Source: JACVRW01 sp034664125 (GTDB taxonomy: Bacteria > Actinomycetota > Thermoleophilia > Solirubrobacterales > Thermoleophilaceae). From it: a stretch of DNA of 64,000 nucleotides. A program made the position numbers and the translations under genes. Positions 1 to 7,619 of the stretch are shown here, one piece after another. The notes beneath the pieces were generated by a model, which made no database searches, was not told where the DNA came from, and saw only the letters and a list, made by a program, of their open reading frames with translations. How positions within the stretch are numbered: position 1 is the first letter of the stretch; the number at the start of each line of letters is the position of its first letter. Location of the stretch: NCBI GenBank assembly GCA_034664125.1, contig JAXDIG010000012.1, positions 1 through 64,000 of the forward strand, read 5' to 3'.

Positions 1-24
1 TTTCGATGGGATACGCGCTCGGAT

Positions 25-56
25 CCGCCCCGCCCTGCGCTCCGGCCGCGGGGCGG
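25..56. other. GC-rich inverted repeat
   Basis: Nine-base arms (25-33 and 48-56) pair perfectly around a 14-base loop. Only a short T3 run follows on the plus strand, so this is at best a weak terminator for a gene to the left of the window. Apart from this hairpin I see nothing convincing in bases 1-193. Confidence 0.3.
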
Positions 57-193
57 GCCGCTTTGAGACGCGCAGGGATGGCAAATGCGGCCGACGCTCG
101 CCGCAGCTGCCGCGAACGCGACGTTTACACCGACGTCGTCCACCCGTCGACGGCCCATGGCACCTCTTTGCCTGCCGTTCAGTCACGTTTGTC

Positions 194-1030
194 TCACCCG
201 GAAGCGTTGGGGCGGCCGGCCCTCGCCAGCTCCGCCTCCACGTGCGCGCGGAAGGCCGCCGCGGCCTCACGCGTGCGCGGGCCCTCCTCGAACGCCACGT
301 CCTCCACCGCACCGATCGACTGCACCTCGCGAATGGTCGACGCCAGGAAGGCCTCGGCGGCCGCCATCAGGGTGTCGGTCGGGCAGGGCCGCTCCTCGAC
401 GTCGAGGAGCCGCGTGAGCCGGTCGCGCGTGATCGAGGCGAGGATGTGCTCCTCGAGCGGCGGGGTGCAGAGCGTGCCGTCGGCGTCGACCCAGAACAGG
501 GTCGACGTGGGCGCCTCGAGCACGCGCCCGTGCGGCGTGACGAGCAGCGCCTCGTCGAAGCCGCGCTCCTGGGCCAGCCGCGTACACAGCATGTTTCCTG
601 CGTACGAGAGGGACTTGATCCCGTCCAGCACGCGCGTCGGCGCGTAGGTGACCATGCCGAGGCGCACACCGGGCGGCTTGGGCGGGGCGGGCTCCGTGAG
701 CAGCAGCCGGCGGCCGCCGCGCGTGATGACGATCCTCAGCGAGCCGTCGAAGTCGCGGCCGCCGCGCGCGTCGAGCAGCTCCGGGATCTCGCTTTCCAGC
801 TCACTGCGGAACACCTCTCCCAAGCGGAGATTCGCCGCCGAACGTTCAATCCGGTCGAGGTGATCGGCGAGCGCAAAGGGAGTTCCGTCGTACACGCGGA
901 TCACCTCGAACACCCCGTCGCCGCGCAGCAACCCCTCGTCGGTGGCCGGGATGGTGAGCTCGTCCGAGGGCGCGATGCGGCCGTCGAGTGCGCCCAGCTC
1001 GGCCGTCTTCGTGGCGGTGTCGTCTGCCAT
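194..1030 (-). CDS. Class IV PLP aminotransferase (BCAT/D-amino acid transaminase/ADC lyase family)
   Basis: A 278-residue fold-type IV PLP enzyme, close to the usual family length. It has the N-terminal GLLRGDGVFEVIR block (residues 34-46), the HLDRIERSA helix (57-65) and the likely PLP-binding Lys139 in DGIKSLSY. A later EAPTSTLFWV segment matches the phosphate-binding region. The family contains branched-chain and D-amino-acid transaminases and 4-amino-4-deoxychorismate lyase (PabC), and the sequence alone does not separate them. No pabA/pabB or ilv genes lie nearby. It is transcribed divergently from the GntR gene, with about 80 bp between the starts, so the regulator could control it. 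Confidence 0.85.
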   Translation of the reverse strand: MADDTATKTAELGALDGRIAPSDELTIPATDEGLLRGDGVFEVIRVYDGTPFALADHLDRIERSAANLRLGEVFRSELESEIPELLDARGGRDFDGSLRIVITRGGRRLLLTEPAPPKPPGVRLGMVTYAPTRVLDGIKSLSYAGNMLCTRLAQERGFDEALLVTPHGRVLEAPTSTLFWVDADGTLCTPPLEEHILASITRDRLTRLLDVEERPCPTDTLMAAAEAFLASTIREVQSIGAVEDVAFEEGPRTREAAAAFRAHVEAELARAGRPNASG

Positions 1031-1093
1031 GCGGGGATCTTCCCAGACGCGGCGAGGAGCGCTTGCAACCCCGCGCCGGACCCCTCCTGAATC

Positions 1094-1107
1094 ACTAGTA
1101 TGCTAGT
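1094..1107. promoter_or_regulatory. Palindromic operator candidate over a leaderless promoter of the GntR gene
   Basis: ACTAG-TATG-CTAGT is a perfect 5-bp dyad. It overlaps TATGCT (1099-1104), which fits a -10 hexamer and lies 7 bases before ATG 1112. This is the expected arrangement for an autoregulated leaderless promoter. Operator function is inferred from position and symmetry. Confidence 0.5.
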
Positions 1108-1111
1108 CGAC

Positions 1112-1801
1112 ATGCGCATCCAGCTGAGCGACAGGGCGAGCGGTGTGTCGGCCCGTGACCAGGTCTACGTGGCGCTGCGGGAGGGGATCGTCTCAGCCGA
1201 GCTCGCGCCCGGCCGCCGGCTCTCCGAGAACGAGCTGGCCGACGCCCTGGGCGTCAGCCGCACCCCCGTGCGCGAGGCGCTGGTCCGGTTGCGCGACGAG
1301 CGGCTGGTGGCGATCGTGCCGCAGCTCGGCACCTTCGTCACGCTGATCAGCACCGACGCCGTGGCGGACGCCGCCTTCGTGCGCGAGGCGCTCGAGTGCA
1401 GCGCCATCAAGCTCGCCACCGAGCGGGCGACCGAGCGCGACCTCGAGGAGCTCCAGGCCAACCTCGCCGCCCAGGACCGTGCCGAGACGAGCAGCGACAC
1501 CGAGGCGTTCGACCGCCTCGACGAGGCGCTTCACCGCACCCTCTGCGAGCTCAGCGGCCGGGAGATCGCCTGGTCGCTCAGCCGGCGGGCGAACGGCCAC
1601 CTCGACCGTGTCCGCCGCCTCAGCCTCCCGGAGCCCGGCTACCTCGGCGAGATGGTCGCCGAGCACCGCGCGGTCGTCGCGGCGGTGGCCGGCCACGACC
1701 CGGACGCCGCCGAGGCCGCCCTGCGCCACCACCTGCGCATGGTCCTCTCGAGCCTCCCCAGCATCCGGGCGGCTCACCCCGACTACTTCGAGGAGCCCTA
1801 G
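1112..1801 (+). CDS. GntR-family (FadR/FCD) transcriptional regulator
   Basis: About 229 residues. An N-terminal winged helix (roughly residues 15-75) contains the family motif LSENELADALGVSRTPVREA. The C-terminal all-helical FCD effector domain carries the Asp and three His typical of its metal/ligand site (LDEALH, EHRAVV, LRHHLR). ATG 1100 is in frame but lies inside the palindrome at 1094-1107. ATG 1112 is preferred because TATGCT sits 7 bases upstream, suggesting a leaderless mRNA; neither start has a Shine-Dalgarno. The stop is 2 bases before the dehydrogenase alpha gene, so the regulator probably heads that operon and senses a related 2-oxoacid or organic acid. Confidence 0.88.
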   Translation: MRIQLSDRASGVSARDQVYVALREGIVSAELAPGRRLSENELADALGVSRTPVREALVRLRDERLVAIVPQLGTFVTLISTDAVADAAFVREALECSAIKLATERATERDLEELQANLAAQDRAETSSDTEAFDRLDEALHRTLCELSGREIAWSLSRRANGHLDRVRRLSLPEPGYLGEMVAEHRAVVAAVAGHDPDAAEAALRHHLRMVLSSLPSIRAAHPDYFEEP

Positions 1802-1803
1802 CC

Positions 1804-2874
1804 ATGGCGGTGACCCAGGCCGCGACGGAGCGAGTATCGCCCGAGCTGCGGCGCGAGCTCTACGAGTCGATGGTGCTGAGCCGTGTCTTCGAAACCGAGG
1901 CCGAGCGCCAGTACAAGGCGGCCCGGATCGGCGGCTACTGCCATCTCTCCTCCGGCCAGGAGGCGACCACGGTCGGAGCGATACATGCGCTGGAAGCCGA
2001 CGACCTGCTCGTGACCGGCTACCGCTGCCACGGCTTCGCGCTCGCTCGCGGGGTGCCGCCGGAGGCCGCTATGGCCGAGCTGTTCGGACGTGCCGACGGC
2101 TGTGCTCACGGCCGCGGCGGCTCGATGCACCTGCTCGACGTGGAGCGCGGCTTCTACGGCGGCTGGGGCATCGTCGCCGGGCAGCTTCCGGTCGCCACGG
2201 GACTGGCGCTCGCGCTCGTGCGCCAGGGCCGCTCCCAGGCCGTGCTCTGCGAGCTCGGCGACGGCGCCGTGAACATGGGCGCCTGGCACGAGTCGCTCAA
2301 CCTCGCGGCGCTCTGGCACCTGCCGGTGGTCTTCCTGGTCGTGAACAACGAGTACGGGATGGGCACCTCGGTCGCCCGCGCGTCGGCCGAGCCCGAGCTG
2401 TGGCGCCGCGCGGCGGCCCACCGCATGCACGGAGAGCGCATCGACGGTGACGATCTCGACGTGGTCGTCGAGGCCGCCGAGCGGCTGCTGCGCGCCGCCC
2501 GCGAAGAGCGCCGCCCGGCGGTGCTCGAAGCGGTGACCTACCGCTACCGCGGCCATTCGGTCGCCGATGCCGGCCTCACGTATCGCACCAAGGACGAGAT
2601 CGCCGAGCGCCAGGCGCTCGACCCGATCGCGCGCGTGCGGGCGCAGCTTCTCGAGTCCGGGCTCGCCGACGACGAGCTGGACGCGATCGACGACGACGCC
2701 GAGCAGCGCGTCCAGGCGGCGGTGAAGTACGCGCTGGCCAGCCCCGAGCCCAACGTCGGCGACCTGGCGGCCGGCATGCACGCCGCCGGCAGCATGAAGC
2801 AGTTCGCCCGCATGCGCCCGGGCAGCCCGTTCGGCGAGGAGGAGCTGACCTTCGACTCGGGGCTGGGCGCGTGA
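1804..2874 (+). CDS. pdhA: Thiamine-dependent 2-oxoacid dehydrogenase E1, alpha subunit
   Basis: 356 residues. It carries the thiamine diphosphate motif beginning GDGAVNMGAWHE and ending VVNN, and a RYRGHSVADAGLTYR segment that corresponds to the phosphorylation-loop region of the family. Together with the next gene it would form an alpha2-beta2 E1 that decarboxylates a 2-oxoacid (pyruvate, acetoin or branched-chain) and acylates a lipoyl E2. It starts 2 bases after the GntR stop and overlaps the beta gene by 4 bases (GTGA). No E2 or E3 gene lies in the window, so substrate specificity stays open; pdhA is used in the generic sense. Confidence 0.88.
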   Translation: MAVTQAATERVSPELRRELYESMVLSRVFETEAERQYKAARIGGYCHLSSGQEATTVGAIHALEADDLLVTGYRCHGFALARGVPPEAAMAELFGRADGCAHGRGGSMHLLDVERGFYGGWGIVAGQLPVATGLALALVRQGRSQAVLCELGDGAVNMGAWHESLNLAALWHLPVVFLVVNNEYGMGTSVARASAEPELWRRAAAHRMHGERIDGDDLDVVVEAAERLLRAAREERRPAVLEAVTYRYRGHSVADAGLTYRTKDEIAERQALDPIARVRAQLLESGLADDELDAIDDDAEQRVQAAVKYALASPEPNVGDLAAGMHAAGSMKQFARMRPGSPFGEEELTFDSGLGA

Positions 2875-3893
2875 GCGCGGTCGCAGAGGCGCAGCTCGCC
2901 TCCCGCACCGAGGTCATGACCTACCGCGAGGCGCTGCGGCTGGCGCTGAGCGAGGAGCTCGCCCGCGACGACCGCGTGTTCGTGATGGGTGAGGAGGTTG
3001 GCCAGTTCGACGGCTCCTACAAGGTCACGGCAGGGCTGATGGACGCGTTCGGCCCGGACCGCATCCGCGACACGCCGATCTCCGAGGAGGCCTTCGTTGG
3101 CGCCGGCGTGGGCGCCGCCATGTTGGGCGAGCGGCCGGTCGTGGAGATCATGACCATCAACTTCCTGCTGGTCGCCATGGACCAGGTGATCAACCACGCG
3201 GCCAAGGTGGGGGCCATGTTCGGCGGCGAGGTGCGCTGCCCGCTGGTGATCCGTACGCCCAACGGGGCCGGCAACCAGCTCACCGCGCAGCACTCGCAGT
3301 CGTTCGACGGCTGGTTCGCGGGCACGCCGGGACTCAAGGTCGTGGCGCCCGCCTCGCCGGCCGATGCCAAGGGGCTGCTCACGGCGGCCATCCGCGACGA
3401 CGACCCCGTGCTCGTGATCGAGAACCTCCCGATCTACAAGCAGAAGGGCGAGGTTCCGCTCGACCCCGAGTTCGTCACCCCTATCGGCCGGGCTCGGATC
3501 GCGCGCCACGGGACCGACCTGACGATCGTCGGGCACTCGTACGCGGTGGTCCGCGCGCTGGAGGTGGCCGACCGGCTCGCCGAGTCGCACGGCGTCTCCG
3601 TCGAGGTGGTCGACCTGCGCTCGCTGCGCCCGCTCGACGTGGAGACGGTGGTGGAGTCCGTGGCCCGCACCAACCGAGCGCTCTGCGTCGAGGAGGGGTG
3701 GGCGAGCTACGGGGTCACCGCCGAGCTGGCGGCACGCATTCAGAAGGCCTGCTTCGACGAGCTGGACGCGCCGGTGGAGCGAGTCGGCATGGCCGAGGTG
3801 CCGCTGCCCTACGCCAAGGGCCTGGAGCACGCGGCGATGCCGAACGAGGACCGCATCGCCGCCGCGGCGCTGGCCACGCTCGGGCTCGCCTAA
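2871..3893 (+). CDS. pdhB: Thiamine-dependent 2-oxoacid dehydrogenase E1, beta subunit
   Basis: 340 residues with a GTG start inside the GTGA overlap with the alpha gene. Family features are MTYREALRLALSEE at the N-terminus, the EEVGQFDGSYKVT segment with the Glu that activates ThDP, and the C-terminal transketolase domain with VDLRSLRPLD. It pairs with the alpha subunit to complete the E1 heterotetramer. The operon ends here: the next gene is convergent and overlaps by 4 bases, and lipoyl E2 and E3 must be encoded elsewhere. Confidence 0.9.
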   Translation: MSAVAEAQLASRTEVMTYREALRLALSEELARDDRVFVMGEEVGQFDGSYKVTAGLMDAFGPDRIRDTPISEEAFVGAGVGAAMLGERPVVEIMTINFLLVAMDQVINHAAKVGAMFGGEVRCPLVIRTPNGAGNQLTAQHSQSFDGWFAGTPGLKVVAPASPADAKGLLTAAIRDDDPVLVIENLPIYKQKGEVPLDPEFVTPIGRARIARHGTDLTIVGHSYAVVRALEVADRLAESHGVSVEVVDLRSLRPLDVETVVESVARTNRALCVEEGWASYGVTAELAARIQKACFDELDAPVERVGMAEVPLPYAKGLEHAAMPNEDRIAAAALATLGLA

Positions 3894-5179
3894 GCGATCC
3901 AGTACCCCGATGCGAACGCGGCGGAAGCGCAGGCCAATGCGACTGCCGACACCGCGAGAACGGCGTTGCGGTGGCCCCAGGGCCTCATGGCCAGCCCGGC
4001 CCACATGAAGATCGGGAAGATGACGACCACCAGCCGGGGGAGCGACTTGAGCATCAGCTGATTGGCTGGGAACGAGATCGAGAAGATCAGCGCCGCGACC
4101 GCATAGGCCCCGTAGGCGATCGGCAGTCGACGCAGGGCGCCGAGGGTGCCGACGGCCGCGAAGGCCAGCGCGGTGAAGTTCAACAGCTCGCTCCGGACCG
4201 GCGAAACCGGCTCGTTCACGGGGCCGCCGGTGAGGATGGCGTGGGCGCCGATGACGCCGTTCTTGAAGCCGCCCCAGACCCCTATGAGCGGTCCCCTGAA
4301 CTCTCGCAGCCAGTACTCCTGCGACTTGAAGGGCGTCAACGCCCCGTAGCTGGTGGTCGCCCGGAGGTAGCCGAGGTAGGCGAGCAGCCCCAGCGGGACC
4401 AGCAGCAGCGCGCTGACCTCAGGGAGGCTTGGACGGTACCGCGGGCGCCAGGACAGCCGCGGCGCGGAAACGGGTTCCCTGTCTGCCCGTGGCCCGTACA
4501 ACGCGATGATCGCCAAGGGCACCAGCACCAGCAGCCCCTGCGACCGCGTGGCGCTCGCCAGCGCCCCCAGCGCGCCGGCGCGCCACCACCAGCCCCTCCT
4601 GGCGAAATACACGCACCCGACCGTCAGGGCGAGGAAGAGCGACTCCGAGTAGATCGCCGAGAAGAAGAACGACATCGGGAACAGGGCGACCAGCAGCACG
4701 GTGTTGTCGGCGGCGTCGGCCCCCATCTCGAGGTCCGTGAGACGGTGCAGCAGATACAGCGCCACGATCAACGCCGCGAGCGAAACGAGCACTCCCGCGA
4801 TCTCCAACGAGTGCAGGCCGGCCAGCCCGAGAGCGTCGATCGGCTCCCCGACGATTCGCGTCAGCAGGGGATAGAGGGGGAAGAACGCCGTCCTGGGCTG
4901 TGGACCGTCGTAGCCACTCTGAGCGATGCCCAGATACCAGCCGCTGTCCCACCGCCGCGCCGGGGACAGCAGCAGGGCGCTGAGCGACTCCGAAGGGTCG
5001 CGGGCACCCGGCTGGACCTCACGGTAGGCGTGCGCCCCCGAAACCAGGACGCCCACAACCCCGGCAGACCAGACCAACACCCGAGAGATCCAGAACGCCC
5101 GCCACGCGCTCTTCAGGGCCCGCTCGCCCGCCGGGAGCAGGCGGCGGGGCGATCCAGCGGCGCCGGTACAGCGCGGCAT
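3890..5179 (-). CDS. PIG-V-like GT-C membrane mannosyltransferase
   Basis: About 429 residues with ten or so hydrophobic segments. The first extracytoplasmic loop has RRWDSGWYLGIAQSGYDG, like the catalytic Asp loop of PIG-V/GPI-mannosyltransferase 2 relatives. An FFPLYPLL motif follows, and the core FPMSFFFSAIYSESLF segment is strongly family-like. Bacterial members are predicted to use polyprenyl-phosphate sugars outside the membrane; the acceptor is unknown. ATG 5179 was chosen because the upstream extension has no membrane character and would run through the divergent CBS gene. The gene is divergent from that CBS gene (45 bp apart) and convergent with pdhB. Confidence 0.75.
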   Translation of the reverse strand: MPRCTGAAGSPRRLLPAGERALKSAWRAFWISRVLVWSAGVVGVLVSGAHAYREVQPGARDPSESLSALLLSPARRWDSGWYLGIAQSGYDGPQPRTAFFPLYPLLTRIVGEPIDALGLAGLHSLEIAGVLVSLAALIVALYLLHRLTDLEMGADAADNTVLLVALFPMSFFFSAIYSESLFLALTVGCVYFARRGWWWRAGALGALASATRSQGLLVLVPLAIIALYGPRADREPVSAPRLSWRPRYRPSLPEVSALLLVPLGLLAYLGYLRATTSYGALTPFKSQEYWLREFRGPLIGVWGGFKNGVIGAHAILTGGPVNEPVSPVRSELLNFTALAFAAVGTLGALRRLPIAYGAYAVAALIFSISFPANQLMLKSLPRLVVVIFPIFMWAGLAMRPWGHRNAVLAVSAVALACASAAFASGYWIA

Positions 5180-5212
5180 GCGGCGACGGTAGCCCGTCTC
5201 CGCGACAGCGGC

Positions 5213-5218
5213 TACAGT
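5213..5218 (+). promoter_or_regulatory. Possible leaderless -10 element of the CBS gene
   Basis: TACAGT fits the TANNNT -10 pattern and ends 6 bases before ATG 5225. There is no Shine-Dalgarno, so transcription probably begins at or next to the start codon. Confidence 0.4.
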
Positions 5219-5224
5219 GGCGGC

Positions 5225-5614
5225 ATGCCCTTGGCCCGCGGGCACATGTCGCGAGATCTGCTCTCCGTCGAGCCCGGCCTGTCCCTGACCGAGGTGGCCA
5301 AGCGCATGGTCGCCAAGGACGTCGGAGCCGTGCTCGTCACCGAGGGCAAGCAGCTGGTCGGCATCCTCACGGAGCGCGACGTGCTGCGGGCCGTGGCCCG
5401 CGGCATCGAAGAGAGCACGACCGTCGCCGACTGGATGACACGCGACCCGGACACGCTCGCGCCCGACGAGTCGACCCAGCACGCCGCGGTCCTGATGATC
5501 CACGGCGGCTTCCGCCACCTCCCGGTCACCGAGAACGACGAGGTGGTCGGGATGCTCTCGATCCGGGACCTGATGCGGGTGGTGCTCGAGGACGCCGTGC
5601 CGCGCGGCGCCTAG
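5225..5614 (+). CDS. Tandem CBS-domain protein
   Basis: 129 residues made almost entirely of two CBS motifs (about residues 8-60 and 68-122). Typical signatures are GAVLVTEGKQLVGILTERD and MIHGGFRHLPVTENDEVVG. Stand-alone CBS pairs bind adenosyl ligands (AMP, ATP, SAM) and regulate a partner protein; nothing here identifies the partner. The gene is followed 37 bases later by the GGDEF-like gene on the same strand, which might share the transcript. Confidence 0.85.
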   Translation: MPLARGHMSRDLLSVEPGLSLTEVAKRMVAKDVGAVLVTEGKQLVGILTERDVLRAVARGIEESTTVADWMTRDPDTLAPDESTQHAAVLMIHGGFRHLPVTENDEVVGMLSIRDLMRVVLEDAVPRGA

Positions 5615-5643
5615 CGCTAAGCCTTCGGCCCCAAATGCCGATT

Positions 5644-5660
5644 ACTGCCATATGGGCAGT
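5644..5660. promoter_or_regulatory. Inverted repeat over the start codon of the GGDEF-like gene
   Basis: ACTGCC (5644-5649) and GGCAGT (5655-5660) form a 6-bp dyad around ATATG, so the ATG at 5652 lies within the palindrome. It may be an operator or an mRNA hairpin; the arms are short enough that chance is possible. Confidence 0.3.
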
Positions 5661-6422
5661 GACGCGACGGCAGCAGACGTGTTGGAGCTGGTTGGGCGAG
5701 TGGACCGGGGCGCCACCCAGGTGGTGGCCTCCTGGCTCGCCGACGTGGAGGGCTTCGAAGAGGGCGCACCGCAGGGCCTTGCGGACCTGGGCGCGCTCGC
5801 CGGGCGCGTGGCGCCCTCGGTGCTCGTGAACGCGCACCTGATGTGGCGCGGCACGGCGATCGAGGTGCTCGACGGTTTCGGACCGGACGACGCGCTGGCC
5901 GAACAGGCGCGCATGATCCTGGCCGAGCGCTGCGACGCCGGCCTGCTGGCCGTCTCCAGGCAGTTCGACGAGCCGCGCGACCGGCTGACCGGCCTCGCGA
6001 ACCGCTCGATGCTGCTCGAGCGGATCGAGCACGCGCTGATGGCTGCCGAGCGCTACGTGGACTCTGTCGGGGTGATCTTCATCGAGCTGGACCGCAGCGC
6101 CGACCTCGGCGACGAGCTGCTGCTCGAGGCGGCCGACCGCCTCAAGCGGGTCGCGCGCGGGTCCGACACCGTGGCCCGGCTGGGCGGCGGCGAGTTCGTG
6201 ATCTGCGCGGAGCGCCTGCGCAGCGACTTCGAGGCCGTCGCCATCGTCGACCGGGCCTTGCTGGCACTGCGCCAGCCGTACCGGATCGAGGGCGAGGAAG
6301 TGCGCGTCTCAGCCAACGCCGGGATCGCGGTTTCCTCAGGCGGGGACGGCCCCGAGACGCTGCTGGCGAACGCCAGCGCGGCGAGGCGAGTGGCGGTCGA
6401 GCACCCGAGCGACGCCGGGTAG
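5652..6422 (+). CDS. Degenerate GGDEF-domain protein
   Basis: 256 residues. The N-terminal ~110 residues are helical with no recognised domain. The rest is a GGDEF fold starting at DRLTGLANRSMLLERI, which is the conserved entry motif. The signature loop reads GGGEF instead of GGDEF (in LGGGEFVICAERL), so the catalytic metal-binding Asp is lost and diguanylate cyclase activity is unlikely. The upstream metal Asp in FIELDRSADLGDELL is kept. No EAL domain or transmembrane segment is visible. Likely a c-di-GMP or GTP sensor or a dead paralogue. Its last 31 bases plus stop are part of a direct repeat copied at 7584-7619. Confidence 0.75.
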   Translation: MGSDATAADVLELVGRVDRGATQVVASWLADVEGFEEGAPQGLADLGALAGRVAPSVLVNAHLMWRGTAIEVLDGFGPDDALAEQARMILAERCDAGLLAVSRQFDEPRDRLTGLANRSMLLERIEHALMAAERYVDSVGVIFIELDRSADLGDELLLEAADRLKRVARGSDTVARLGGGEFVICAERLRSDFEAVAIVDRALLALRQPYRIEGEEVRVSANAGIAVSSGGDGPETLLANASAARRVAVEHPSDAG

Positions 6423-6423
6423 G
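6388..6423. repeat. Direct repeat, copy 1 (3' end of the GGDEF-like gene)
   Basis: Thirty-one bases (6388-6418) are identical to 7584-7614. One mismatch and a shared TAGG follow, and looser similarity extends a few bases upstream with a 1-base indel. This copy encodes the last codons and stop of the GGDEF-like gene. Confidence 0.85.
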
Positions 6424-6442
6424 GCGAAGGCCAGCGCGCGAC

Positions 6443-7162
6443 TCATTTCCGGGGAGGGAGAGCTACCTGCTCAAATCCCTTAAGCAGCGTGGGTGGGATA
6501 GCGGTCAGCCCGAGCTCGATTGATGGTCCGCTCATTGAGAACTGCACGGGAGCGCGGTCGGATCTGTCGACGCATAGCGCGTCCAAGTCGGAATAAGCGA
6601 ATTCTTGGACCTTCCCGTGCCGCAGGCGCGCGGGAGCTAGAAGGACAGCGGCCGGAGTTGCGGCAAAGGCATAACCGGTGCGTACGAGCCCCCACGGCCC
6701 CGCCTCGCGACCGTGAGCGATGGCAGCCATCTCTCCGTTATCGATCTCGCGGAGGCGCCGCACGGCCAGACTCAACAGCAGCGTTCTGAGCGTGAGGTAC
6801 GCCGCAACCAGGCCGAGTACCGCCCACGCGATGGCGAAGATCGTTACCCGGTCTTGGCTGATCCACGATACGACGGCGAGGCAAGCCAGAGCGGCGGACA
6901 GGGCTCCAAGGGTCAGGACCCAGCGGGTCAGGCCGAGGTCCCACCGCCCTGCCTGTTCTGCCACATGACGCTGGCCTCGCCGCGCCTGCCTGACGTAAAA
7001 GAACAGGGCTGCCATGACGGGCGCGACCACGACCAGACCTGCTAAGGGCTGGCCACTCAGCGCGACAAGAGCGCCAGCGACAAGCGAAGCAATGGTTAGC
7101 GCGACGAGCCAGGGACGCGGCACCGTGGAGTTTCTTTGAATGTCTGGCCGATCCGTCGTCAT
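6443..7162 (-). CDS. Membrane protein of unknown function
   Basis: About 239 residues from ATG 7162, which is preceded by AGGGGCGG, a fair Shine-Dalgarno. Four hydrophobic segments are visible in two hairpins (about residues 15-58 and 75-130), then a soluble C-terminal half with LREIDNGEMAAIAHGREAGPWGLVRTGY. I do not recognise a family. A longer frame to 7267 exists but lacks a ribosome site. It lies in the lower-GC island between the direct repeats at 6388 and 7584, with many codons and motifs (AAT, TTA) unlike the surrounding genes, suggesting acquisition. Confidence 0.6.
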   Translation of the reverse strand: MTTDRPDIQRNSTVPRPWLVALTIASLVAGALVALSGQPLAGLVVVAPVMAALFFYVRQARRGQRHVAEQAGRWDLGLTRWVLTLGALSAALACLAVVSWISQDRVTIFAIAWAVLGLVAAYLTLRTLLLSLAVRRLREIDNGEMAAIAHGREAGPWGLVRTGYAFAATPAAVLLAPARLRHGKVQEFAYSDLDALCVDRSDRAPVQFSMSGPSIELGLTAIPPTLLKGFEQVALPPRK

Positions 7163-7211
7163 CCGCCCCTGCGAATTAAGGGGATCCGAAACGTCCCTGT
7201 GGCGAAGATGG

Positions 7212-7442
7212 TTACGCCTCTGGGCCTCGCCCGACCGAACGCACGTGGCGCGATCTGATCCGGACATACCCCCGCCAAAGAACCAGGGCTACGAGAGGCG
7301 CCGAAACGCCGGCCAGAAAGCTCACGATCCAGAAGGGCATGCCGGCGGCACTAAGGACGGCAAAAACCCCGGATACCCACACCACGGAAACAGCCGCGAA
7401 GTAGAGCGCTGAGGGGGCGTTCTCCGATTGACCTGACCTCAT
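7212..7442 (-). CDS. Small two-helix membrane protein
   Basis: 76 residues: two hydrophobic helices (about residues 12-33 and 37-58) and a basic C-terminal tail RIRSRHVRSVGR. A good Shine-Dalgarno (GAGGAG, about 8 bases before ATG 7442) supports translation. It precedes the 239-residue membrane protein by 49 bases on the same strand, so the two probably form the cargo operon of the island. No function can be assigned. Confidence 0.5.
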   Translation of the reverse strand: MRSGQSENAPSALYFAAVSVVWVSGVFAVLSAAGMPFWIVSFLAGVSAPLVALVLWRGYVRIRSRHVRSVGRGPEA

Positions 7443-7583
7443 CGCTCCAACTCCTCGGCTCTGGAGGGGCTTCCCTGAACGGGTCTACCCACGGATCGGC
7501 GCGTTGACACCGGCTGATCCGCTACCCCGCACGACCGCGCCCGGCAGCTCCAGGTCCGCCCCGGCCGACACCGGCCGGCGAGG

Positions 7584-7619
7584 GAGTGGCGGTCGAGCAC
7601 CCGAGCGACGCCGGCTAGG
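7584..7619. repeat. Direct repeat, copy 2 (edge of the SDR gene)
   Basis: Second copy of 6388-6423. It ends exactly at the stop codon of the SDR gene (TCA at 7620-7622), and its reading frame still spells the GGDEF protein C-terminus followed by TAG. The ~1.2 kb between the copies therefore looks inserted between two originally adjacent convergent genes. Bases 7443-7583 have no gene. Confidence 0.8.

Noticed and set aside
6424..7583. Insertion sequence between the direct repeats
   Set aside because: No transposase, no terminal inverted repeats, and the repeat is too long for a target-site duplication.
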